Source: a virus
Strand: one strand, 5' to 3'
Length of the DNA: 20,226 bases
Virus record (IMG/VR): IMGVR_UViG_3300031539_000401
Span: 1 to 20,226 of that record
The notes beneath the pieces were generated by a model that saw only the letters and a list, made by a program, of their open reading frames with translations, had not been told where the DNA came from and did not search any database. Below, one piece after another: positions 7,410-13,353 of the stretch. How positions within the stretch are numbered: position 1 is the first letter of the stretch; every line of letters begins with the position of its first letter. A program made the position numbers and the translations under genes.

Positions 7410-8095
7410 GCCTTATTCTCCTTGCCCGGCACCAGCAAGTCCGGCTTGCCATGTGCCCAAAGATGCAGCATGTACGGCAGTTGCCCGCCCGTAGGGGCCA
7501 CCAACCGCAGGGATGTCAGACCATGTTGCGCGGCGTACCGGTGCATGACGGCCGCCGTAGCTATGGGCAACGGAAAGAACCATGGCCAGGCGCCGACAGT
7601 AAACAATTCGGGATGCATCGCCTCGAAATGTGTGAACATCTCCGGCCCGAAGCGTGTCCGGCTATGCGGGGGTCTCGCCGCCGCAACGTGTTCCTCAAAG
7701 AGCGGCCAGCCGCGCCACTCCGTGCTCGCCGCCATCACGCCGCACGCAATCTTCAGGGACTTGTCCCGCTGCCCGTGCTGCCGCGCGACAAACATGGTCT
7801 GCCCATCCAGCATCCAGGCGTAACGCAAGTCACTCAGGCTGCGCAGGGGCACGAAATCCGTATCGAAGTAGAAGCCCCCTTGCGTGCGCATGACGCTCAG
7901 GGCTACAAGGTCCGCCTTGGTACAAAGGTCGTCCGTCTCCACGTAGCGCCGCCTAAATGGTTCTACGAGTTCCGACTCATTGTGGACAATGACGCGATAA
8001 TCTGGGTTGAGGCGCTGAAAGCCCCCGATGTTCTCCTGCACCCATGCCGGACGCGGCGGGCCAATCCAGACAAAATGTATGAGAGAGGGAATCAC
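7406..8095 (-). CDS. DXD-type glycosyltransferase (GT-A, PF04488-like)
   Basis: This 229-residue protein uses a GTG start at 8095 that overlaps the TGA of the previous gene, with AAAGG six bases upstream. It begins MIPSLIHFVWIG, the usual opening of this family. It has KADLVALSVMRTQGGFYFDT with the metal-binding DTD at residues 78-80, and conserved blocks RFGPEMFTHFE, ELFTVGAWPWFFPL and MLHLWAHGKP. It probably transfers a sugar from a nucleotide-sugar donor. The protein covers only the single GT-A domain and is paralogous to the N-terminal half of the next gene (5796-7409), suggesting tandem duplication followed by fusion or loss of a second domain. It is a soluble protein with no signal peptide or membrane segment. 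The acceptor is unknown. Confidence 0.87.
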   Translation of the reverse strand: MIPSLIHFVWIGPPRPAWVQENIGGFQRLNPDYRVIVHNESELVEPFRRRYVETDDLCTKADLVALSVMRTQGGFYFDTDFVPLRSLSDLRYAWMLDGQTMFVARQHGQRDKSLKIACGVMAASTEWRGWPLFEEHVAAARPPHSRTRFGPEMFTHFEAMHPELFTVGAWPWFFPLPIATAAVMHRYAAQHGLTSLRLVAPTGGQLPYMLHLWAHGKPDLLVPGKENKA

Positions 8096-8766
8096 GGTTT
8101 GCCTTTCTTCTCGGCTGCGAGTACTTCCGCTTCCTTCTTGGACTCACAGAGGGGATGCCAGCGGTGGATAAACGCCGGATCATCTTCTCGGACCCTTAGT
8201 TCGCGCACATGCCACCAGTGGGCAAAGCGCCCGTCCTCATTCGCTACACCCCACTTGTAACTCACGACCCACAGGTTGATGGCCCACTGGTCCTTGCGGA
8301 CGATGCAGCAACCGTGTCCGGCCCCCCAATACATCGCGGCCCCAGGCCCGTGCTCACGCTGGTAGCGCGGGAAGTATCCCTTGCCTGCTGTCGCCAACTC
8401 CATGCCGCGCCGGAGCACGGTGGCGGGCACCTCCATGTCCGTCTCCATGAAAAACAGAATGGGGGCCTGCGCGAGTTTGGCGGCCTCGTTCTTGCCGCCA
8501 CCAAGACTGAACGGGCCGTCCTGCTGCTGAATCCGCACGGGGATCGGGTCGGCGCGTGCGGGCAGCCACTCCGCCAGTGGCCAGTCGGTGCTGTGGAAGT
8601 CCGCGACGATGATCTCCACCTTCAGCCCCGACTCCAAGACGGACTTGCGCAGGCAATCCATGGTATGCGGGAACGGCTCTAGGGGCCGCTCTACCTGTTC
8701 GCCGCCGGGCAACGTGGCCATGTATGTCATGCGTGACCTGTTGAAGCACGCAAAACAGATGCTCAT
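8092..8766 (-). CDS. GT2-like (GT-A fold) glycosyltransferase
   Basis: The protein has 224 residues from the ATG at 8766, which overlaps the epimerase stop as ATGA. An ATG six bases upstream (8772) is an alternative. The N-terminus MSICFACFNRS is the first beta strand of a GT-A fold. It is followed by a helix (LRKSVLESG), the strand VEIIVADF, and GGGKNEAAKLAQAP before FFMETDMEVP, where TDME is the DXD-like metal site (around residues 109-112). The later WGVANEDGRFAHWWHV resembles the 'WG.ED.' region found in chondroitin-polymerase and beta-4-galactosyltransferase relatives, which contributes the catalytic acid. The C-terminus is Lys/Glu-rich (KKEAEVLAAEKKGKP) and probably flexible. It belongs to the coupled glycan cassette and lies between the epimerase and two DXD transferases. 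The sugar specificity cannot be read from sequence. Confidence 0.8.
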   Translation of the reverse strand: MSICFACFNRSRMTYMATLPGGEQVERPLEPFPHTMDCLRKSVLESGLKVEIIVADFHSTDWPLAEWLPARADPIPVRIQQQDGPFSLGGGKNEAAKLAQAPILFFMETDMEVPATVLRRGMELATAGKGYFPRYQREHGPGAAMYWGAGHGCCIVRKDQWAINLWVVSYKWGVANEDGRFAHWWHVRELRVREDDPAFIHRWHPLCESKKEAEVLAAEKKGKP

Positions 8767-9704
8767 ATCCATAGGTGGTGATACTCCAATGCTTTCTGTG
8801 CGGCGTCTGCGGAGACTTCTTCAACGTACCAGCGATATGTCGCTTCCAGTCCCTCTACCCACGGGGTGAAACCGAGGATCAGGTTCGCGCGCGCAAGCGC
8901 ATGACGGAGCGGGTTGATATCGGCTACCAGCCGCGTGTTCTCAACCTCCCCGACGCGCATGGGTAGGTGTCGGATACCCGCAGCACTCCCCGCAACCTCA
9001 TTGATGGTCTGCGCCACTGCCAGGACTGAAAGGGCGTGTCCCGTGCCCAGTTCGTAGACCTTATCCGCCAGCCCGGAGCGCGTTGCGGCCACCGTCCATC
9101 GGGCGAGGTCGTCAGCGTAGATCATGTCCGTTGTGTTCAATCCCGTTCCGTAGATCGGCAGGGGCAGACCAAAGCGGGCGCAGAGACAAAACGTGGGGAC
9201 GATTTTTCGCACCGGGGCCGTGTGCTGCTCCGGCCCGTATGCGTTGAACCATCGCAAGCGGATGATCTGCGTTGCCTCGCAGGTCAGGATTTCCGCAAAC
9301 CTGTCCGCCGCCTCTTTCGTTATCGTGTATGCGTTCAGCCACACATTGGGCTTCGTCGGGTAAAACACACGGCGGACGCCGGCGCGGACGCACGATTCAA
9401 AGACGTTGACCGCCCCCTTCACGTTCACGTCAATCGCCATCTGCATCGCGCCGTTCAACTCGGAGGTGCCCAGCACACCCGCTAGGTTGTACACCTCATC
9501 GGCGCCCACGATTGCCTCGTCTATCGTCGCGGGCTGGAGAATGTCGCAGGAGGCCACGGTAAGTCCCATGCTGCCCGCCGCCCACTGTGGCGAGAGGCCG
9601 GACAGGGTGGTGACGTGCAACTCATCTCCGCGCGCAAGCAACTCGCGCGCGATTGCGCCGCCCAAGAACCCGTCGCTTCCTATAACTACGCAACGCATGG
9701 GCAT
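8763..9704 (-). CDS. NAD-dependent nucleotide-sugar epimerase/dehydratase (extended SDR)
   Basis: This 313-residue protein starts at the ATG at 9704 (MPMRCVVIG), overlapping the previous stop as TGATG and preceded by AAAGG with an 8 nt spacer. It has the extended-SDR dinucleotide-binding motif GSDGFLGG (about residues 9-16), the VYNLAG strand (residues 71-76), and catalytic Tyr126 and Lys130 in AYTITKEAADRF. The C-terminal substrate part contains LRWFNAYGPEQ, YGTGLNTTDMIYADDLAR and YELGTGHALSV, all characteristic of UDP/GDP/dTDP-sugar epimerases and dehydratases. It likely converts a host nucleotide sugar into the donor used by the downstream glycosyltransferases. It is the only sugar-forming enzyme in the cassette, so other steps must come from the host. 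Exact reaction (4-epimerase, dehydratase or reductase) is not determinable here. Confidence 0.9.
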   Translation of the reverse strand: MPMRCVVIGSDGFLGGAIARELLARGDELHVTTLSGLSPQWAAGSMGLTVASCDILQPATIDEAIVGADEVYNLAGVLGTSELNGAMQMAIDVNVKGAVNVFESCVRAGVRRVFYPTKPNVWLNAYTITKEAADRFAEILTCEATQIIRLRWFNAYGPEQHTAPVRKIVPTFCLCARFGLPLPIYGTGLNTTDMIYADDLARWTVAATRSGLADKVYELGTGHALSVLAVAQTINEVAGSAAGIRHLPMRVGEVENTRLVADINPLRHALARANLILGFTPWVEGLEATYRWYVEEVSADAAQKALEYHHLWI

Positions 9705-10276
9705 CACACCAACCTTTCCAGCCAGTCGGGAATCGGGGAATCGGACAGAACACTCGTCCACACGGGATACCGCTTGTAGTCCCAGCGGTATCGGAAGTCC
9801 GGCAGACGGTGCAACTCGTAGACCGGGCGAGTCGGCCCCCTGCCCTGCGGATCGGGTTCGGTATTGTTCAGGATGAAGAGGTCGGCCTTGCCGCGCAGGG
9901 CTATAAGATTGTCGGGGCGGCGCTGGGCAATCCCGGAATCTTCAAAGACGACGGACCAGCGGCCGCCCTCGGGGAACTCGTAGAGATCACCTGTTGCGGG
10001 GTGCCGTCCGAAATGCCGGCAACCCACAAACTGCGAGATCACGTCGGTATGGACGATCTCATGCAGGGGCGCGCGCAAGTCTGCGAAGCGCGCAAGCCAT
10101 TTCAGGTTGACATCCACCGTCAACAGTTGGCGGCCCATTGCGCCGCAGAGCGCGTGGAGCAGGCGCGTGCTGTAGTGACCGCATCCGAGTTCAAGCACCG
10201 GGCCGGTCGTCTTGGCGACACACGCCGCGAGCACGGGGATGTGCGTGCCCCAAAGGTCTATTTCGCCGTTGTCCAT
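9704..10276 (-). CDS. SAM-methyltransferase-like protein, paralogue 2
   Basis: This 190-residue protein starts at the ATG at 10276, with AGAGG five bases upstream and the stop of the TylF-like gene in between (AGGTAGACATG). The opening IDLWGTHIPVLAACVAKTTG leads to PVLELGCGHYSTRLL, a Rossmann-type SAM-binding motif I (about residues 27-37). LLTVDVNLKWLARF follows, with the acidic residue expected at the end of strand 2. The C-terminus RYPVWTSVLSDSPIPDWLERL matches the end of the paralogue at 10847-11350, where YSPWTSVVSDTEPLDWLKP occurs. Around residues 130-165 it carries an insert-like VVFEDSG and DLFILNNTEPDP segment. It is likely a class I methyltransferase acting on the glycan, but the substrate is unknown and a nucleotide-binding non-methyltransferase role is possible. 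Confidence 0.72.
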   Translation of the reverse strand: MDNGEIDLWGTHIPVLAACVAKTTGPVLELGCGHYSTRLLHALCGAMGRQLLTVDVNLKWLARFADLRAPLHEIVHTDVISQFVGCRHFGRHPATGDLYEFPEGGRWSVVFEDSGIAQRRPDNLIALRGKADLFILNNTEPDPQGRGPTRPVYELHRLPDFRYRWDYKRYPVWTSVLSDSPIPDWLERLV

Positions 10277-10278
10277 GT

Positions 10279-10845
10279 CTACCTCTTGATGAACCAGATG
10301 TGGTGCGAAGGAAGGAGCACGCCTTCTTCTACCACGCGCGTACACGTCATCCACTCACGAATAGCTTGCGTGGCGAGCCATTGATATTCGGGATACCAGT
10401 CGTGACAGCAGAGAATGCCGCCCGGACTCATACGGCCCCACACCCATCGCAAGGTTTCGTACGTCGGGCGATACTGGTCGAGGTCCACATGCACGAACGC
10501 AAACCGGGGCAACCCCATGCGCCAGAGCACCGTCGGAATGTAGCCGTCCCATATCACGACAGATCGCCCGAACGGTGCGACTAACTGACGAAAGGCCGCC
10601 GAGCCACCGACGTTCAGAGAACCCTCGGGGTAGGAGCACTTGCCTTCCTTGTCAAAATCCTTTTCTGTGGGCCAGGCCATGCCGCGAAAACTGTCTACGG
10701 CGTGGACGTGCTTGGCGACCGCTATTGCCGCCTGCGCGAGCGGTATGAACGTCGCACCATGCCAGACCCCGAACTCGGCAAAGTCGCCCGGAATGGTCTT
10801 TGCCTGTTCGACGAGATGGGCAATCTGTTCAAAGGCTGCACGCAT
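10279..10845 (-). CDS. TylF/MycF-family methyltransferase
   Basis: This 188-residue protein starts at the ATG at 10845, with GAGG six bases upstream and the preceding stop in the spacer. A longer reading to 10878 lies within the previous gene and lacks an SD. The protein has GDFAEFGVWHGATFIPLA (SAM motif I, about residues 20-37), VHAVDSFRGM (motif II, around residue 50), FAFVHVDLDQYRPTYETLRW (residues about 117-134) with the Asp pair 121/123 that binds the metal, and GGILCCHDW (around 142-150). These are the landmarks of macrocin-O-methyltransferase (TylF) and MycF, Mg-dependent sugar O-methyltransferases of macrolide and polysaccharide pathways. In this cassette it probably O-methylates a sugar or glycan. 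It is flanked on both sides by two mutually paralogous methyltransferase-like genes. Confidence 0.88.
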   Translation of the reverse strand: MRAAFEQIAHLVEQAKTIPGDFAEFGVWHGATFIPLAQAAIAVAKHVHAVDSFRGMAWPTEKDFDKEGKCSYPEGSLNVGGSAAFRQLVAPFGRSVVIWDGYIPTVLWRMGLPRFAFVHVDLDQYRPTYETLRWVWGRMSPGGILCCHDWYPEYQWLATQAIREWMTCTRVVEEGVLLPSHHIWFIKR

Positions 10846-10846
10846 G

Positions 10847-11350
10847 TCAGACCTCGCAAATCGGTTTAAGCCAATCAAGGGGTTCCGTGTCGCTCACGAC
10901 GGACGTCCACGGCGAATACCGCTGCCATTCGACGCGATGCTTGAACTGTGTCAGCAACGGTTCGTATCGATAGCAGCGATTCTCGGTGTCGTGGATGACT
11001 ATGAGTTTCGTCAGCGGACGAAGGCGCAGGATGTCCGGCACGCGACGTATCGGCGGGGCATGGTCTATCAGCGCCACGTCCCACGTGCCCGATAGGTCGG
11101 CTGCCGACCAATCCGGCACCAGCAGCAGGCGGTGCCAGGCCGTGGCGAAGTGTCGGAACTGTGCCAGCCAGTTTGCATCGCTTTCCAGACTCAAGAGCGT
11201 CCGCCCCGTCTCGGCACAGAGGGCGTGGAGCATCGGCGTCGAGAATGTCCCCGTCCCCAGTTCGATGATGGGGCCGCGCGTATGCTGCACGCACGCCATC
11301 AGCAGCGGCAGATGCGTCGCGTAGGGCGGCAATTTCGCTCGTTCATCCAT
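10847..11350 (-). CDS. SAM-methyltransferase-like protein, paralogue 1 (first gene of the glycan cassette)
   Basis: This 167-residue protein starts at the ATG at 11350 (MDERAKLPPYATHLPLLMAC), preceded by AGAGGA with a 5 nt spacer. A longer reading to 11386 would begin inside the terminator and is rejected. Residues 28-37 (IIELGTGTFST) form SAM motif I, LLSLESDANWLAQF is the motif II strand, and WDVALIDHAPP is the later acidic strand. The paralogue at 9704-10276 shares (T/A)THxPxLxAC, the motif, LLHALC, and the C-terminal PWTSVxSD. It lacks the insert seen in paralogue 2. It opens the seven-gene coupled cassette and lies 23 nt downstream of the terminator hairpin. Its role on the glycan is inferred from context. 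Confidence 0.72.
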   Translation of the reverse strand: MDERAKLPPYATHLPLLMACVQHTRGPIIELGTGTFSTPMLHALCAETGRTLLSLESDANWLAQFRHFATAWHRLLLVPDWSAADLSGTWDVALIDHAPPIRRVPDILRLRPLTKLIVIHDTENRCYRYEPLLTQFKHRVEWQRYSPWTSVVSDTEPLDWLKPICEV

Positions 11351-11372
11351 GCGCGTCCTCTGCTTGACAACC

Positions 11373-11417
11373 GGAAAAGAAACCACAGACGCCCATCTCA
11401 GGCTGCCCCGTCTGCGG
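11373..11417 (-). terminator. Intrinsic terminator between the cement protein gene and the glycan cassette
   Basis: On the minus strand CCGCAGACG (11409-11417) pairs over 9 bp, with one wobble, with CGTCTGTGG (11383-11391) around a 17 nt loop. TTTCTTTT follows. It lies just after the cement gene and just before the first cassette gene, and no promoter is visible between it and the cassette. Read-through from the head operon would therefore set a low level of cassette and connector expression. Confidence 0.7.
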
Positions 11418-11453
11418 CTATCCCTCGGGCCTTTTGCCGGGGAGGGAGCATCC

Positions 11454-11789
11454 TTACGGGATGAGCTTCACGCGGACCGTTGCCGCAGCCGCAGCCGCAG
11501 CGATCACGACCTTGCCGAATCGCTTGAGGATGCCTGCAACCGAGGTCACAATATCCTCCGCGTCATTCCAGTAGACAATCGTCCCTGCGGCGAGGGCCGA
11601 GGTGGACGTGGTATCCTTGGGCACGTCGAACACGCCCTCAACGTAGAGCGCGCCCTTGCGGTTGGCCGCGATGTCATCCACGGCCACGCCGACGAGATCC
11701 GCCTGGACAATCACGTCTCCGGCAGAGACATTCGAGCCGGGCGTGTAGTCCACCATGTTCCCGGCCTGCACATATGTTGCGGTCGCCAT
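11454..11789 (-). CDS. Capsid cement/decoration protein, DUF2190-like
   Basis: This 111-residue protein starts at the ATG at 11789, preceded by GGAGG with a 9 nt spacer. The sequence begins MATATYVQAGNMVDYTPGSN. It continues with VSAGDVIVQADLVGVAVDDI, NRKGALYVEGVFDVPKD and AGTIVYWNDAEDIVT, and ends FGKVVIAAAAAAATVRVKLI. This is the recognisable layout of DUF2190 proteins: a 'YTPGSDVSAGDVI' strand, 'GVA', a GxLxVEGVF strand, an 'aGTxVYWDD' strand, and an Ala-rich GK(V)..AA stretch before a terminal VRVKL strand. DUF2190 members are small beta-barrel proteins that trimerise on the capsid surface as cement. The gene follows directly after the capsid gene and is separated from it by a strong stem-loop. 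The Ala-rich segment is longer than usual (seven Ala in a row). Confidence 0.88.
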   Translation of the reverse strand: MATATYVQAGNMVDYTPGSNVSAGDVIVQADLVGVAVDDIAANRKGALYVEGVFDVPKDTTSTSALAAGTIVYWNDAEDIVTSVAGILKRFGKVVIAAAAAAATVRVKLIP

Positions 11790-11825
11790 CTGTTTGAACC
11801 TCCATGAGCCAAAGTGTCAGGTTAT

Positions 11826-11856
11826 GGGCAGGCCCGCCGTATGGCGGGCCATGCCC
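11826..11856 (-). other. Strong intercistronic stem-loop between capsid and cement genes
   Basis: GGGCA plus GGCCCGCC (11826-11838) pair with GGCGGGCC plus TGCCC (11843-11856), giving 13 base pairs with a single-base bulge and a 4 nt loop. No T-run follows on the minus strand (ATAACCTGAC follows), so it is not a classic terminator. It may stabilise the capsid-cement mRNA 3' end or reduce read-through. The function is inferred. Confidence 0.6.
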
Positions 11857-11865
11857 GGAACGTGC

Positions 11866-13353
11866 TTACAAGGCACCCTTGGACTTCACGCCGCCGAGGT
11901 AGTCGGCAAGCGCAACGCCGAAGTCCCAATAGCAGCGGTACTGGATGCCGAGCAGGTTGAAATCAACCTCGCCCTGCTCGATGATGGGCGTCCGCTGGCC
12001 CTTCAGGTAACCCACCTCGAACGCCGGGATGTCATTCGGGTTGGCCAGGAGATACCAGGCCGTCGTCGAATAGCCGGTGAGGTTGGCGTTGCTGAGGTAA
12101 GGGCTGCACTCAACCTTGTAAGAACCCGCGTGCGGATTCGAGTTCGGCTTCGGCACGTTGGCCGTAGTCGTCTCGTTGACCGTGATGTCGGTGTAGAGCT
12201 GCTTGGCAAGTATCAGCAGCGCCGTGGGCACCAGGATCATCGTCGGCGTGACTGCAATCGGGTCGCCGTCGGCATCAACCTGATCCATGAACATCTGGAC
12301 CGCCGTGGTGAGCGAACTGATTTGCAGGTTCGTTGCCGCGCCGGCGAAGTAGTTGACGTTGGCAGCCGTGAAGAAGCTGGCCCCGACACCCGTCGCGTTG
12401 ATGGCCGTAAACAGCGCCTTCTCGCGCGAGAGCGCGGCCTTGCGGCCGAGGAGCGCCGGGATCTCGGTAAACGCGCCCAGGTCATCGTTGACGATCTGTT
12501 GGCGCGTGAGTCCGATAAGCACGCCACGGGTGTCAAGCTGGTGCGTGTAGCTATCCTCGCCCAGTGTGAGGTGCTTGAGTTCACCTCCAGACCCCACGGT
12601 CTCCATGTTCCCACCCATGCTCATGCGATAGCGGGTGTGAACGTGGAAGTTGTTGAGGTCTACCTGCTTGGCAATGCGCGTGCTCACGGGGTCAACTGCG
12701 GTGAATGCCGCGAGCAGGCTCTTGTTCGCAACGGCACCGAGGATGCCGGGCAGCGTCAAGGTGCTGAACGCGGCGCGGATGGTGTCATTGTCGAACACCG
12801 GGCCGACGCCCTTACCCTCCATGCGGCAGCATTGGAGGAAGAGGTCTCTGAGGCCCATCCCCCGCAGCGGATAGGCCGCCTCAAGCGTCGGGGCGTCATA
12901 CGCCTTCTCGATGTCGATGCCGACGCCCATACATAGCGCGGCTTCGAGCACCTTGGGCGTGCGGGACTCGGAATGGGCCGGGCGGATGCCGATATGCCCG
13001 CGATCAGCGCGCATGACCTCAAGTTCGGCCTTTTCCGGCGTCCAGTCCTCGGTGAGCGCCTTGGCGAGAATCTCCGCGTGCTTTTCGCCGCAGAGTGCGC
13101 GCAGATTGGCTTCGCGTGCGCGTTCCGCCTTTAGGTCCGCGCGGACGGCCGCGATCACCTTGTCGGTGTCAACGGTCGCCTGAATCGCGTCGGGCGTCTC
13201 CTTGCCCGTGTCTGTCTCCGTCTCCTCGTCATTTTCTGCGTCGGCCACCGCCTTCACTTCAGCGTCATAGGCGGCGCGGAGCGCCTTGGACTGCTGCTCA
13301 TTCAGGGTCTTCGCATCGAAGCCCTGTGCTTCAAGCCACTTGTCGAACTCCAT
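11866..13353 (-). CDS. Possible nested product: scaffold plus major capsid protein from an internal start
   Basis: An in-frame ATG at 13353 (MEFDKWLEAQGFDAKTLNE) has a perfect SD (AGGAGGT at 13360-13366) with a 6 nt spacer. Initiation here would give a 495-residue protein with the scaffold-like segment and the whole capsid domain but no protease. The junction sequence immediately before it, SLTTTGGQD, looks like a linker. This start would fit the need for many more capsid subunits than proteases, similar in principle to nested protease/scaffold genes such as lambda C/Nu3. Whether the ribosome uses it is inferred from the SD alone. Confidence 0.65.
   Translation of the reverse strand: MEFDKWLEAQGFDAKTLNEQQSKALRAAYDAEVKAVADAENDEETETDTGKETPDAIQATVDTDKVIAAVRADLKAERAREANLRALCGEKHAEILAKALTEDWTPEKAELEVMRADRGHIGIRPAHSESRTPKVLEAALCMGVGIDIEKAYDAPTLEAAYPLRGMGLRDLFLQCCRMEGKGVGPVFDNDTIRAAFSTLTLPGILGAVANKSLLAAFTAVDPVSTRIAKQVDLNNFHVHTRYRMSMGGNMETVGSGGELKHLTLGEDSYTHQLDTRGVLIGLTRQQIVNDDLGAFTEIPALLGRKAALSREKALFTAINATGVGASFFTAANVNYFAGAATNLQISSLTTAVQMFMDQVDADGDPIAVTPTMILVPTALLILAKQLYTDITVNETTTANVPKPNSNPHAGSYKVECSPYLSNANLTGYSTTAWYLLANPNDIPAFEVGYLKGQRTPIIEQGEVDFNLLGIQYRCYWDFGVALADYLGGVKSKGAL

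Noticed and set aside
11800-11865. Terminator after the capsid gene
   Set aside because: The stem at 11826-11856 is strong but is followed by ATAACCTGAC and not by a T-run, so it was listed as a stem-loop only.
11755-12936. A 393-codon plus-strand frame opposite the capsid domain
   Set aside because: It is a mirror of the capsid reading frame, with no motifs or plausible start signal, and the minus-strand capsid gene explains the region.
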